A stretch of 64,000 bases of DNA from Hydrogenophilus thiooxidans. GTDB lineage: Bacteria > Pseudomonadota > Gammaproteobacteria > Burkholderiales > Rhodocyclaceae. Under the pieces are notes generated by a model. That model saw only the letters and a list, made by a program, of their open reading frames with translations. It searched no databases and was not told the origin of the DNA. Position numbers and translations under genes: made by a program. The stretch lies in the NCBI RefSeq assembly GCF_019049855.1, contig NZ_JAHLSY010000003.1, positions 62,001 through 126,000 on the forward strand. The letters run 5' to 3'. Within the stretch, counting starts at the first letter, position 1. Each line of letters starts with the position of its first letter. Below are positions 9,604 through 18,581 of this stretch, piece by piece.

Positions 9604-9673
9604 CCGGGTAATGGTAAGGGGTGCGCATGCTCGCTCGGTTATGTTCCTCTATTCCAACACGTACGGGAAATGC

Positions 9674-10231
9674 TCACCACGTCCGCGGCGTAAAACCCGG
9701 CTGGTTGCACAACACCACGTCGTCGTCGGCCTGAACGAGCACGTAAAGCCCTTGTTTTTCGGCGTAGCGCACCACCTCATCCGGCGCGCCCATCGCCGCC
9801 ACCGCCCCGTGCAGGAGCTTGTCGGCGAATTCGGGAAACGCCGCTTTGAAGCGGGCAAGGCGCTCCAGGTGTTCGTCGACGTCGTCGGTGGTCAAGCGGC
9901 TTTTGCACTCCACGGCAATCGCGTGGTCGCCGTTGATCACCAAAAGGTCGATCTCCATCACGGTTTGGCCCGTGTCGTCACGCGCGCGCACGTTGGGCAT
10001 CACCCGATGCACGGGAATGCCCTGCTCTTGAAAGAGGCGCACCACCGCGGGCTCGACCATGTCCTGCACGAACTGGCCCAGGGGGTTCCCCAGACGCCCC
10101 AACTGGCGTTCGAGCGCGCGGATTCGGCAGTCGGTCTCTTGCATGCGGCGATCGGTCTCCTTGCTCTGTTCGGCAAGCCCCAGGATCATCGCTTTGAGGT
10201 CGTCCCAAGAGATTTCGGTGGCGGTCGTCAT
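9674..10231 (-). CDS. Unknown protein with coiled coil and PD-(D/E)XK nuclease-like core
   Basis: A 185-residue protein of no firmly named family. Residues 10-45 are heptad-rich (many E, Q, R and L) and probably form a coiled coil. The core resembles a restriction-endonuclease-like fold: a helix glutamate (E60), then D95 in VMEIDLLVI, a beta turn, and E108-x-K110 in IAVECKSRL, followed by a helix with DVDEHLERLARFK. These match the order expected for PD-(D/E)XK active-site residues. I see no signal peptide and no membrane segment. ATG 10231 is chosen because the family-like sequence begins there. An in-frame ATG at 10297 would add 22 residues and would overlap the stop of the remnant upstream. 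The job is unknown; nuclease activity is an inference from residue order only. Confidence 0.6.
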   Translation of the reverse strand: MTTATEISWDDLKAMILGLAEQSKETDRRMQETDCRIRALERQLGRLGNPLGQFVQDMVEPAVVRLFQEQGIPVHRVMPNVRARDDTGQTVMEIDLLVINGDHAIAVECKSRLTTDDVDEHLERLARFKAAFPEFADKLLHGAVAAMGAPDEVVRYAEKQGLYVLVQADDDVVLCNQPGFTPRTW

Positions 10232-10293
10232 GGTTGGGTCGGCGTCATTTCTGAACTCACAAACCATCAACCATTTTACCACTGCGCTTTGCG

Positions 10294-10425
10294 TCATCCG
10301 GGCGCTACGGAATCATCTACCGGTACCTTCTCGATGCCCCACACCTCACTGCCAAAGCCGCGCAGCCAACGGTCAAGCCGCTGGGAGTCAGGTAGCGTTG
10401 CGGTAATGAGCAAAAGGTCTGCATA
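10294..10425 (-). pseudogene. Remnant resembling the C-terminus of a WYL-domain regulator
   Basis: Minus-strand translation ending at the TGA 10296-10294 gives a 40-odd residue tail containing DLLLITATLPDSQRLDRWL and RGFGSEVWGIEKV. This resembles the C-terminal WCX extension of WYL-type (YafY-like) transcriptional regulators, where a conserved W-L-x-x-F/L-G-x-x-V stretch ends the protein. The frame has no start codon and runs straight back to the stop of the chromate transporter gene, so the rest of the gene is missing. The assignment rests on recall of a short motif and is tentative. The stop overlaps a possible alternative start (10297) of the PD-(D/E)XK-like gene. Confidence 0.45.
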
Positions 10426-10479
10426 GCTTATGCAACTAACCCCCGATCGTCCTACTGCTACGCTTGAGCACGATGACGC

Positions 10480-11031
10480 TCACCCATAACCCAACGCACC
10501 GACCAACCCGCCCATCAAAATCAACCAGATCGGGGCCAGTCGGGTGCGGAGCATGCACCAAACCGTCACGGCAATCAGAAGGATTGGACCCCATGGAACC
10601 GTTTCTGCGCCATCCAGGAAGGGTTTGAGTAACACCCAACTGGTAGCCAGAAGAAGCCCCACGGTCATCGGCGCCAAACCTGCGGTGAAGGCTTGTACCC
10701 CCACGGACGTTCGGTGGGTGCGCAGCCAACGGCTGACTCGCAAGGAAAGCAGTGTCGAGGGCAGCAAAATGCCGCACAATGCGGCGAGCGCACCCACGAG
10801 CCCAGCGATCTGATATCCGACCACGGCAACGAACGTGACGTTCGGGCCTGGCGCGGCTTGCGCCAACGCGATCGAGGTCACGAACCCGGTCTCGTCGAGC
10901 CAGCCGCGCTCGACGACGAAATAGCGGTGCATCTCAGGCGCCGCAGACATCGCGCCCCCGATCGAAAGCAGCGAAAGCAACAAAAAATGGCCGAGCAGGT
11001 CGAAGAGATCTGCCGCTGAGAGTCCATTCAC
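10480..11031 (-). CDS. chrA: Chromate transporter subunit (second half protein)
   Basis: A 183-residue membrane protein with one CHR (chromate ion transporter) domain. It shows the family's N-terminal LLSIGGAMSAAPEM segment and an APGPN motif (A-Q-A-A-P-G-P-N) near residue 55, then several hydrophobic helices. Short CHR proteins come as pairs whose two products are both needed. I chose GTG 11031 because it overlaps the upstream gene's stop in a GTGA arrangement; upstream sequence in this frame is not CHR-like. Chromate efflux is the experimentally known role of the family, but many members have untested substrates. Confidence 0.85.
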   Translation of the reverse strand: MNGLSAADLFDLLGHFLLLSLLSIGGAMSAAPEMHRYFVVERGWLDETGFVTSIALAQAAPGPNVTFVAVVGYQIAGLVGALAALCGILLPSTLLSLRVSRWLRTHRTSVGVQAFTAGLAPMTVGLLLATSWVLLKPFLDGAETVPWGPILLIAVTVWCMLRTRLAPIWLILMGGLVGALGYG

Positions 11032-11633
11032 TCTCGATTCTTCCCCGTTTCTTGGCGCGCGAGCTGGCAAAACGCAATCCCCCATCCGGTTCCGCCAACG
11101 AAGAGCACGACCCAAACCAGAGGCACGTGCCACACCGCCACCAGCGCCACCGTGACCCCGACCAAAAGCAACGTCACACCGCGACCCAATGGGTTTCGGC
11201 GTAATGCGGCAATGAGCTTGATCGCCATCGCGATCATCAAGCCTGCCGCGACCGCTCCCATACCGCGCAGTGCGCCCGCCACCATGGGCAAATCGGCAAA
11301 CTGCTGGTAGCTGGCGGCAAGGGTCAAAACGATGGCGATTGGCGCGGTCAACATCCCGGCAAGCGCCGCGAGCGCGCCTGGCCAACCGAAGAAACGATCA
11401 CCAAGCATCAACGCCAGATTGACGACGTTCGGCCCGGGCAGCACTTGGGCAACCGAATAGAGCTCGAGGAACGCCTCGCGGCGTAACCAGCGCTTGCGAT
11501 CCACCAACTCCCGCTGCGCAACGGCCAGAACACCACCGAAACCTTGGAGCGCCAGGACGGTGAACGTCACAAACAGCTCAACCAACGATTGCGGTCGGGA
11601 AGTGGGTTCGTGTTCGGGTGCCGAATCGTTCAT
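11028..11633 (-). CDS. chrA: Chromate transporter subunit (first half protein)
   Basis: A 201-residue CHR-domain membrane protein and partner of the gene that overlaps its stop. The N-terminus has the family pattern LALQGFGGVLAVAQREL, and the middle has VLPGPNVVNLALMLG. The remainder is about five hydrophobic helices. It lies 24 bases downstream of ggt on the same strand, so it could be on the long mla-his-ggt transcript. No clear Shine-Dalgarno precedes ATG 11633. A short AAACG/CGTTT inverted repeat lies just upstream; I make no functional claim for it. Confidence 0.86.
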   Translation of the reverse strand: MNDSAPEHEPTSRPQSLVELFVTFTVLALQGFGGVLAVAQRELVDRKRWLRREAFLELYSVAQVLPGPNVVNLALMLGDRFFGWPGALAALAGMLTAPIAIVLTLAASYQQFADLPMVAGALRGMGAVAAGLMIAMAIKLIAALRRNPLGRGVTLLLVGVTVALVAVWHVPLVWVVLFVGGTGWGIAFCQLARQETGKNRE

Positions 11634-11657
11634 GGAGAAACGCTACGCCGTTTCAAC

Positions 11658-13523
11658 CTAAAACCCCGCCGCTACCCCTTCGCGCCGCGAATCGGCCGCC
11701 CCCAGCCAGCGCCCTCCCCTAAGCCCATTCGCCAATGGGGCAGGCGTGCCGTCGCGCAGTGGCGCCGTGCGAACGATCGCGTGAATGCCGCTCGCCATCT
11801 CGCGCGCCCGCACCTGATGCCCTTTCGCGGTGAGCGCCGCGGCTACCTCAGGCGTATCGAGCACCGTGCCTGCTTCCACCCAGGTGGTGGCGCTGCGCTG
11901 CGCGTCGAAGTGCGGCTGTTCGATCGCGTCGGAAAGCGGCAGACGCCAGTCGATGAGGCCGATGAGCGTCTGCGTCACGTAGTGGATGATCGCGCTACCT
12001 CCCGGTGACCCCAGCACCGCGAGCAGATCGCCGGTGTTGGCATCGAATACCATCGTGGGAGCCATCGAACTGCGCGGGCGCTTGCCGCCCGCGACGCGGT
12101 TCGCCACCGGCCACCCGTTTTCGTCGACAGGACGAAACGCAAAATCGGTGAGTTGGTTGTTGAGCAAAAACCCTTCGACCATCAGCAGGCTGCCGAACGC
12201 GTGTTCGATCGAACTGGTGAGCGCCACCGCCCGTCCGGCGCCATCGATGATCGACAGGTGGGTGGTCGACGGAAACGGCACCGTTTCTCCTCTTCCCCAC
12301 ACCGTTTCGTCCGTCACTCCCGGCGGCTGTCCGGCGACAGGGGTACCGAGCGTGCGCTCGCGATCGATCAACTGCGCCCGTTCTGCCAAATAGCCCGAAT
12401 CGAGTAGCCCCCGGACGGGCACCGCGACGAAATCGGGATCGGCCACGTACCGTTCGCGGTCGGCGAACGCCAAGCGGTACGCTTCGCTGACCAAATGGAT
12501 CGCCTCGGGAGAATCGGGCGACAACGCAGCCAGATCGAACCGCTCCAGCAGTTTCAACGTTTGCAACACCGTAACGCCGCCGGAGCTGGGCGGCGGCATG
12601 CCGCAGATCCGAAAGCGCGCGCGGTAGGTGGCGCAAACCGCTTGGCGCACCACACTGCGATACGCTGCCAAGTCATTTTCGGTCATCAGTCCCGGGCGCG
12701 GGTCTTGGGCGATGCGGGTGACGATCGCGCGCGCAATCGCCCCGTGGTAGAACGCATCCGCGCCGTGCGTTGCGATCGCTTCGAGCGTTGCCGCGAGCTC
12801 CGGATTTTTCAGCCGGGCGCCCACCGGCTTCGGATCGCCTTCTGCGGTCAAAAAGAGACGAGAGACCGTTTCGCCGCGGGCGCGAATACGCTCGACGTTG
12901 CGGGCGATCAGCGCATGCAGGCGCGGCGAGATCGCAAATCCCTCCCGGGCGATGCGTATCGCAGGCGCAAAGAGTTCGGCCCAGGACAAATTCCCGTGCG
13001 CGCGGTGCGCCGCTTCGAGCATCCGCAGCAATCCGGGTACCCCAACCGACAAGCCGCTATCCACCGCAGCGAAAAAGGGAAGCGGCTTGCCGTCCGCATC
13101 CAGAAACCGATCGGCGCGGCTTGCGAGCGGTGCGGTCTCCCGCCCGTCGTAGGCGTGCACCTGCTCCGTGCTCGGATCGAAAAAGAGGAGAAATCCTCCG
13201 CCGCCGATTCCCGAGGATTGCGGTTCGACGACGTTCAAGACGAGCTGTGCCGCGATGGCTGCGTCTACCGCACTCCCCCCGCGACGCAGCATTTCAAGTG
13301 CGGCCTCGGTCGCCAACGGGTGCGCGGTCACCGCGATGGCACGATCGGCACTGGCAGACGGACGAAGCTGCCGCCCGGCTGCCCCTTCGGGCGCGATCGT
13401 TTCGGAACCTTTCGCACCGCCTGCGAACGCAACCCCGGCGGTGCAGAGCAACAGTGCAAAGGCGCACCACCACCGCGCAATGCGGCGCGGTGCCACAGTG
13501 CGCCCAGCACGCCGTTCGAACAC
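11658..13523 (-). CDS. ggt: Gamma-glutamyltransferase (glutathione hydrolase)
   Basis: A 621-residue N-terminal-nucleophile hydrolase that removes the gamma-glutamyl group from glutathione, normally in the periplasm. A signal peptide is visible (RRIARWW then a hydrophobic core to about residue 34). The autocatalytic cleavage site precedes T420 in PSTTHLSIIDGAG, which becomes the catalytic threonine of the small subunit. The large-subunit substrate arginine lies in YDGRETAP (residues 125-132), and an oxyanion glycine pair is in GSPGGSAI near the C-terminus. GTG 13523 starts one base after the hisD stop; GTG 13496 is an alternative that also keeps the signal peptide. Placement after hisG-hisD and before the chromate transporter suggests shared transcription rather than pathway. 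Confidence 0.92.
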   Translation of the reverse strand: MFERRAGRTVAPRRIARWWCAFALLLCTAGVAFAGGAKGSETIAPEGAAGRQLRPSASADRAIAVTAHPLATEAALEMLRRGGSAVDAAIAAQLVLNVVEPQSSGIGGGGFLLFFDPSTEQVHAYDGRETAPLASRADRFLDADGKPLPFFAAVDSGLSVGVPGLLRMLEAAHRAHGNLSWAELFAPAIRIAREGFAISPRLHALIARNVERIRARGETVSRLFLTAEGDPKPVGARLKNPELAATLEAIATHGADAFYHGAIARAIVTRIAQDPRPGLMTENDLAAYRSVVRQAVCATYRARFRICGMPPPSSGGVTVLQTLKLLERFDLAALSPDSPEAIHLVSEAYRLAFADRERYVADPDFVAVPVRGLLDSGYLAERAQLIDRERTLGTPVAGQPPGVTDETVWGRGETVPFPSTTHLSIIDGAGRAVALTSSIEHAFGSLLMVEGFLLNNQLTDFAFRPVDENGWPVANRVAGGKRPRSSMAPTMVFDANTGDLLAVLGSPGGSAIIHYVTQTLIGLIDWRLPLSDAIEQPHFDAQRSATTWVEAGTVLDTPEVAAALTAKGHQVRAREMASGIHAIVRTAPLRDGTPAPLANGLRGGRWLGAADSRREGVAAGF

Positions 13524-13524
13524 G

Positions 13525-14847
13525 TTAGCCCCGGAACCGCGCCGATGCGGCGTGCGCGGCAAGCCCTTCCCCGTCGGCGAGCAACCCGGCGATCGGCGCG
13601 AGCTTCGCGGCTCCTTCGCGCGAGACTGCAAGGAGACTGGTGCGTTTTTGAAAGTCCCAAACGCCCAAGGGTGAGGAAAAACGAGCGCTGCGCATCGTCG
13701 GCAGTACGTGGTTGGGCCCCGCGCAGTAATCCCCGAACGCTTCCACCGACCAATGGCCGAGGAAGATCGCGCCGGCGTGGCGGATCTCCGGTTCCCAGGC
13801 TTCGGGGTCTTCGACGGCGAGCTCAAGGTGTTCGGGCGCCACCCGGTTGGCGATCGCGATCGCCGCCGCACGGTTGGGCGCGTAGATCAATGCGCCGCGA
13901 TTCGCGAGCGACTGCGCGATGATCGCCCGGCGCGGTTGCTGGGGCAACAACCGCGCGATCGATTCCTGAACGCGCTCAAGGAACGCGCGATCGGTGCTCA
14001 CCAAAATGGCTTGCGCGAGTTCGTCGTGTTCGGCTTGGGCGAAGAGGTCCATCGCCACCCAGTCGGGGTTGCCGGAACCATCGTTCAGGATCAACACCTC
14101 CGACGGCCCGGCGATCATATCGATCCCCACCACCCCGAAAACGCGCCGTTTCGCTTCGGCAACGTAAGCGTTCCCGGGGCCGACGATCTTGTCGACCTGC
14201 GGGATCGTCTGCGTGCCATACGCCAGCGCCGCCACCGCCTGCGCACCACCGATCGTGAAGACCCGATCGACTCCCGCAAGATAGGCCGCCGCGAGCACGA
14301 GCGGGTTGCGTTCGCCGTGCGGCGTGGGGGTCACCATGATCAATTCGGAAACACCAGCCACTTTCGCCGGAATCGCGTTCATCAATACCGAACTCGGGTA
14401 CGCGGCGCGTCCACCCGGCACGTAGAGCCCGACGCGATCGAGCGGTGTCACCTTGAGCCCCAAGCGCGTTCCGTCGGCCTCTTCGACCATCCACCCTTCG
14501 GCTTTCTGCCGTTCGTGGTAGCGGCGTATCCGTTCCGCGGCCACTTCGAGCGCCGCCCGCTGCGCGTCGCTCAACGCGCGCCATGCCGCTTCCCATTCGG
14601 TACGTGGCAGCTCGAGTTCAACCATCGCGAGCGCGTCGAGCCCGTCGAAGCGGCGGGTGTATTCGAGCACGGCGGCATCCCCGGTGGCACGCACCGCGCG
14701 CAGGATCTCGTCGACCCGCTCGACGATCGCGCGATCGGTGTCGCTCTCCAGCGTGAGCAGCACGTCGAGCGTCGCAAGAAAATCGGCTTGGGTCGCGTCG
14801 AGCCGACGCACCTCGGGTACGACGAACTCATTGGGCGATTCGGTCAC
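13525..14847 (-). CDS. hisD: Histidinol dehydrogenase
   Basis: A 440-residue enzyme that oxidises histidinol to histidine in two NAD-dependent steps. The signature [15 protein letters not shown], the NAD-region [12 protein letters not shown], the base motif SEVLIL and the zinc-ligand segment LFAQAEHDE are all present, as is the C-terminal GPNHVLPT stretch. The start is GTG 14847 with AGGAG a few bases upstream; it overlaps the hisG stop by 20 bases. Only hisG and hisD of the histidine pathway are here, so the other his genes lie elsewhere. The length agrees with bacterial HisD. Confidence 0.96.
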   Translation of the reverse strand: MTESPNEFVVPEVRRLDATQADFLATLDVLLTLESDTDRAIVERVDEILRAVRATGDAAVLEYTRRFDGLDALAMVELELPRTEWEAAWRALSDAQRAALEVAAERIRRYHERQKAEGWMVEEADGTRLGLKVTPLDRVGLYVPGGRAAYPSSVLMNAIPAKVAGVSELIMVTPTPHGERNPLVLAAAYLAGVDRVFTIGGAQAVAALAYGTQTIPQVDKIVGPGNAYVAEAKRRVFGVVGIDMIAGPSEVLILNDGSGNPDWVAMDLFAQAEHDELAQAILVSTDRAFLERVQESIARLLPQQPRRAIIAQSLANRGALIYAPNRAAAIAIANRVAPEHLELAVEDPEAWEPEIRHAGAIFLGHWSVEAFGDYCAGPNHVLPTMRSARFSSPLGVWDFQKRTSLLAVSREGAAKLAPIAGLLADGEGLAAHAASARFRG

Positions 14848-15484
14848 GGCTCTTCTCCTCGAAAACGTCGATCAGCGGCTGCAGGAGCGCACGTTTCACT
14901 TTGAGTGCCGCCTGATTGACCACCAGGCGGCTCGAGATCGCCGCAATGGTCTCCACTTCGACGAGACCATTGGCGCGCAGCGTCGCGCCCGTGGACACGA
15001 GGTCGACGATCGCGTCCGCTAGCCCCACGAGTGGCGCCAGTTCCATCGAGCCATAGAGTTTGATCAGGTCGACATGCACCCCTTTCGCGGCAAAGTGGGC
15101 ACGGGCGCTCTTGAGATATTTCGTCGCCACCCGAATCCGGCTACCCAACCGCACAGCCTGCGCGTAATCGAACGTGCGCGGCACCGCCACACAGAGCCGG
15201 CATTGGGCAATACCCAAGTCGAGCAGTTGGTAGAGCCCCTCCCCGCCGTGTTCGAGCAGCACATCCTTGCCTGCGATGCCCAGATCGGCACCACCGTACT
15301 GGACGTACGTGGGTACGTCGGTAGCGCGCACGATCAAGAGCCGCACGTGCGGCAAATTCGTAGGGATGATGAGCTGGCGCGACGCTTCGGGATCACAGGC
15401 AGGGGTGATACCCGCTGCGGCCAACAGTGGCACCGTCTCTTCGAAAATTCGCCCTTTGGACAGGGCCAGCGTGATCGTTTCCAT
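14828..15484 (-). CDS. hisG: ATP phosphoribosyltransferase, short form
   Basis: A 218-residue catalytic subunit for the first step of histidine synthesis (ATP plus PRPP). The family pattern [11 protein letters not shown] is at the N-terminus, and the PRPP-binding loop region [19 protein letters not shown] lies near residues 155-173. The chain ends without the C-terminal ACT-like regulatory domain of long HisG (about 300 residues). Short HisG proteins are known to need HisZ, a HisRS-like partner, for activity and feedback control. No hisZ is in the window. ATG 15484 lies 10 bases after the murA stop, and the gene overlaps hisD. Confidence 0.95.
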   Translation of the reverse strand: METITLALSKGRIFEETVPLLAAAGITPACDPEASRQLIIPTNLPHVRLLIVRATDVPTYVQYGGADLGIAGKDVLLEHGGEGLYQLLDLGIAQCRLCVAVPRTFDYAQAVRLGSRIRVATKYLKSARAHFAAKGVHVDLIKLYGSMELAPLVGLADAIVDLVSTGATLRANGLVEVETIAAISSRLVVNQAALKVKRALLQPLIDVFEEKSRDRIAQ

Positions 15485-15493
15485 GCCGGGATT

Positions 15494-16765
15494 TTAGCCG
15501 ATTTCGCGGCCATCCTCGGTCAGACGCGCCACCTCGGCACCCAACGCCTGCAATTTCGTTTCGAGCCGTTCATAACCGCGATCGAGGTGGTAGATGCGGT
15601 CAATCACCGTCTCTCCTTCCGCAACCAACCCGGCAACCACCAGTCCCGCAGAAGCGCGCAGGTCGGTGGCCATCACCTCGGCCCCTTCCAGGCGGTCGAC
15701 GCCAGTGACGACCGCGGTTGCCCCGTCGATATGGATGTTTGCGCCCAGGCGCTGCAACTCCACCGCGTGCATGAAGCGGTTTTCGAAAATCGTTTCGCGA
15801 ATCACTGCGCTACCCTGCGCCACCGTGTCGAGCGCCATGAATTGCGCTTGCATGTCGGTAGGGAAACCCGGGTACGGGGCGGTGCGGATATCGACCGCTT
15901 TGAGGCGCGTTGGCGCCGTGAGCGCAATCCAGTCGTCGCCACACCGGATCGCGCACCCTGCTTCGCGAAGCTTCGCGACCACGGCATCGAGCGCCGTAAC
16001 GGGTGCGTTGCGGAGCACGATCTCCCCCCCCGTGATCGCCGCGGCGCAAAGGTAGGTTCCCGCTTCGATGCGGTCGCTCATCACCCGGTAGGTCGCGCCG
16101 TGCAGCCGTTCGACCCCTTCCACCACCAGGGTGTCACTCCCGATTCCCGAGATTTTCGCGCCCATCGCCACCAAGAGGTTCGCCAAATCGGCCACTTCCG
16201 GTTCGCGCGCCGCGTTTTCGATCACCGTGACGCCGTCAGCGAGCACCGCAGCCATCAAGAGGTTTTCCGTACCGGTCACGGTGACCACGTCAGGGACGAT
16301 CCGCGCCCCAGTTAGGCGCGCCGCGCGGGCATGGATGTTGCCATGCACCACATGCACCTCCGCGCCCATCGCGGCTAGCCCCTTCAGGTGCTGATCGACC
16401 GGGCGCGCGCCGATCGCGCAGCCGCCGGGCAAACTCACTTCGGCCTCCCCCACGCGCGCCAGGAGCGGCCCAAGCACCAGGATCGACGCGCGCATCGTCT
16501 TCACCAGCTCGTAGGGTGCCACCGGTGCAGCGATGGTTGCTGCGCACAAGGTCACGGCATCCCCGTCGCGCGAGACGGTTACCCCAATGCGCGCCAAGAG
16601 CTTCAAGAGCGTTTCGACATCGTTGAGCGCCGGAACCCCAGTGATCGTCACCGGCTCTGCGGTGAGCAGCGCGGCGCAGAGCATCGGCAACACCGCATTC
16701 TTCGCGCCCGAACAGGCGATTTCGCCCTCCAGGCGTTTGCCACCGACAATACGGAGTTTGGCCAC
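15494..16765 (-). CDS. murA: UDP-N-acetylglucosamine 1-carboxyvinyltransferase
   Basis: A 423-residue cytoplasmic enzyme of the first committed step of peptidoglycan synthesis: transfer of enolpyruvate from PEP to UDP-GlcNAc. K22 and N23 ([10 protein letters not shown]) and the catalytic cysteine C116 in the loop [12 protein letters not shown] are present; a Cys there predicts fosfomycin sensitivity by family knowledge. I chose GTG 16765 because the protein then begins like other MurA proteins (LRIVGG), and a GGAG lies 7 bases upstream. A GTG at 16783 is a weaker alternative. It is placed directly after ibaG, an order seen in many proteobacteria. Confidence 0.95.
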   Translation of the reverse strand: MAKLRIVGGKRLEGEIACSGAKNAVLPMLCAALLTAEPVTITGVPALNDVETLLKLLARIGVTVSRDGDAVTLCAATIAAPVAPYELVKTMRASILVLGPLLARVGEAEVSLPGGCAIGARPVDQHLKGLAAMGAEVHVVHGNIHARAARLTGARIVPDVVTVTGTENLLMAAVLADGVTVIENAAREPEVADLANLLVAMGAKISGIGSDTLVVEGVERLHGATYRVMSDRIEAGTYLCAAAITGGEIVLRNAPVTALDAVVAKLREAGCAIRCGDDWIALTAPTRLKAVDIRTAPYPGFPTDMQAQFMALDTVAQGSAVIRETIFENRFMHAVELQRLGANIHIDGATAVVTGVDRLEGAEVMATDLRASAGLVVAGLVAEGETVIDRIYHLDRGYERLETKLQALGAEVARLTEDGREIG

Positions 16766-16769
16766 AGTA

Positions 16770-17024
16770 CTACTCCGCAGCACCGTTTTGCGCCTGCCAC
16801 TCCGCTGGGGTCAGCGTGGTCAATTGCAGCGCGTGGATCTCGTTCCCCAGTTCGGGGCCGATCGCCTGATAGACCAACTGATGTTGCGCCACGCGCCGTT
16901 TCCCTTCGAATGCCGACGAAACCACGAGCGCGGTGAAATGGACGTTGTCGTCGCTCACCACTTTGACGATCGCATCGGGCATCGCTGCCTGGATGCGCGC
17001 TTGGATCACTGACGCATCGATCAT
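16770..17024 (-). CDS. ibaG: BolA-family protein (IbaG-like)
   Basis: An 84-residue BolA-fold protein. The conserved [21 protein letters not shown] segment and the H-Q-L-V-Y motif fit the family, where a His helps bind a [2Fe-2S] cluster together with a monothiol glutaredoxin. The position beside murA is the typical place of ibaG (formerly yrbA) rather than bolA itself. It follows the ABC permease gene after a 32-base gap on the same strand. Likely role: iron-sulfur handling or acid response, by analogy. Confidence 0.88.
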   Translation of the reverse strand: MIDASVIQARIQAAMPDAIVKVVSDDNVHFTALVVSSAFEGKRRVAQHQLVYQAIGPELGNEIHALQLTTLTPAEWQAQNGAAE

Positions 17025-17056
17025 CCTGCTTTGCTCCTATCCCCTGTGGTTCCCAT

Positions 17057-17866
17057 TCACTGCCGCAGTTTGTAACCCGTGGCGATCCAACGGTAGGCCC
17101 ATGCAATCACCGCGAGGGTCACCACTAAGCCAACCGCAAGGCTCAGCCGCGGATCGGTGTCCGATTGCCCAAAAAAGCCGTAGCGAAACCCGTCGATCAG
17201 AAAGAAAAAGGGGTTGAGATGGCTCACTTGCTGCCAAAAGGGTGGCAGCGCCGCAACGGAATAGAAGACGCCGGAGAGCATCGTGAGCGGCATCACCAAA
17301 AAATTCTGAAACGCCGCAAGGTGGTCGAACTTTTCTGACCAGATTCCGGCGATGATGCCGAAAGACCCCATGAGGAGCGCGCTCACGCACGCGAACGTGA
17401 GCGCCCACAGCGGTTCGGCCAATGGCAAGGCGACGAACGGTGCGGTGATGAGCAACACCGCAGCGCCGACCACCACGCCCCGTACCGTCGCGGCCAGTGC
17501 GTACCCCCAGAAAAAAGTGGCATTCGAGAGCGGCGCAAGCAGAATGAAGACCAGGTTGCCGGTGATCCGGCTCTGGATCAGCGACGAACTGCTGTTCGCA
17601 AAAGCGTTTTGCATCACGCTCATGATCACAAGCCCCGGAATCAGAAAAGTGGTATAGGCCACCTCTCCGTACGTGGTGACGTGGCGATCGAGCACGTTAC
17701 TGAAAATCAGCAAAAAAAGCAGCGCATTGAGCACCGGCGCCGCAATCGTCTGTAACGCCACCTTCCAAAAACGGAGCACCTCTTTGGTGAACAACGTGAC
17801 GAACGCCACCCACTCGGCATGGGGGGGCGCTTCGATGCTCAGTTGCGGGCGCTCAAGCGGTGCCAC
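17057..17866 (-). CDS. ABC-2 type export permease (YadH-like)
   Basis: A 269-residue inner-membrane permease with about six helices, typical of ABC-2 exporters: helices near residues 40-58, 70-90, 120-145, 150-175, 185-205 and 235-258. The motif NPFFFLIDGFRYGFFG before the last helix is characteristic of the YadH/nodulation-factor-exporter type. GTG 17866 overlaps the end of the ATPase gene by 14 bases, so the two form one transporter. The substrate is unknown. Its constant place between the mla genes and ibaG-murA hints at envelope work, but that is an inference. Confidence 0.85.
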   Translation of the reverse strand: MAPLERPQLSIEAPPHAEWVAFVTLFTKEVLRFWKVALQTIAAPVLNALLFLLIFSNVLDRHVTTYGEVAYTTFLIPGLVIMSVMQNAFANSSSSLIQSRITGNLVFILLAPLSNATFFWGYALAATVRGVVVGAAVLLITAPFVALPLAEPLWALTFACVSALLMGSFGIIAGIWSEKFDHLAAFQNFLVMPLTMLSGVFYSVAALPPFWQQVSHLNPFFFLIDGFRYGFFGQSDTDPRLSLAVGLVVTLAVIAWAYRWIATGYKLRQ

Positions 17867-18581
17867 GCATCACCTCCAAAAAAACGCGTTCCAAATCTTT
17901 CCCTCCGGCGCGCGCAAGCAGTTCTCGGGTGCGGTCAAGCGCAACGATCCGTCCCCCTTTCATCATCGCGATGCGATCGCACAACGTTTCCGCCTCCTCC
18001 AAATAGTGGGTCGTCAAAATGATCGTGTGCCCCGCCTTGTTGAGTTTCATCACGAATTGCCAAAGACTTTGCCGCAGTTCGACATCGACCCCGGCAGTCG
18101 GCTCGTCGAGGACGATCACGGGCGGCCGATGCACGAGCGCTTGCGCCACCATCACCCGCCGCTTCATCCCACCCGAAAGGGTTCGCAGATTCGCATCCGC
18201 TTTCGCAGCTAGCCCCAACCCCACGAGCAGTTCGTCGATCCACGCCTCGTTGTGCCGAATGCCGTAATATCCGGATTGAAAGCGCAAACACTCACGGACC
18301 GTGAAAAAGGGGTCAAAGACCAACTCTTGGGGGACGACCCCGATCGCGCGGCGTGCGCGGCGGTAATCGGTTGCAACGTCGAACCCCATCACCCGCAGCG
18401 TCCCTTCTGTCGGTTTGACAAGCCCAGCAAGCATCGAGATGAGCGTCGTCTTTCCCGCACCGTTGGGACCAAGTAGCCCAAAGAATTCCCCTTGCGCGAC
18501 GGTGAGATCGATTCCAGCCACCGCGGTGAAGTCACCAAAGCGCTTCACCGCGCCCCGAATCTCAATCGCAGACGGTTTCAT
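17853..18581 (-). CDS. ABC export ATPase (YadG-like)
   Basis: A 242-residue ATP-binding subunit. Walker A is GPNGAGKTT near residue 38, the signature LSGGMKRRV near 139, and Walker B is VIVLDEPTAGVD. It pairs with the overlapping ABC-2 permease. The pattern FDVATDYRRARRAIGVVPQE is common in YadG/NatA-type proteins. Its ATG at 18581 overlaps the mlaB stop (18578), so it is the next coupled gene of the mla operon. No fusion or loss of catalytic motifs is seen. Confidence 0.9.
   Translation of the reverse strand: MKPSAIEIRGAVKRFGDFTAVAGIDLTVAQGEFFGLLGPNGAGKTTLISMLAGLVKPTEGTLRVMGFDVATDYRRARRAIGVVPQELVFDPFFTVRECLRFQSGYYGIRHNEAWIDELLVGLGLAAKADANLRTLSGGMKRRVMVAQALVHRPPVIVLDEPTAGVDVELRQSLWQFVMKLNKAGHTIILTTHYLEEAETLCDRIAMMKGGRIVALDRTRELLARAGGKDLERVFLEVMRGTA

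Noticed and set aside
13528-13871. N-terminal extension of the ggt frame into hisD
   Set aside because: The extension is out of frame with hisD and lacks a signal peptide at its start; GTG 13523 gives one at the right place.
12495-13922. Open frame opposite to ggt and hisD
   Set aside because: It spans the junction of two real genes on the other strand and has basic, motif-less sequence.
13841-14720. Frequent GCGATCGC-like octamers, as in a repeat family
   Set aside because: They mostly encode Ala-Ile-Ala in the preferred codons of this GC-rich genome; no fixed spacing or mobile-element structure.
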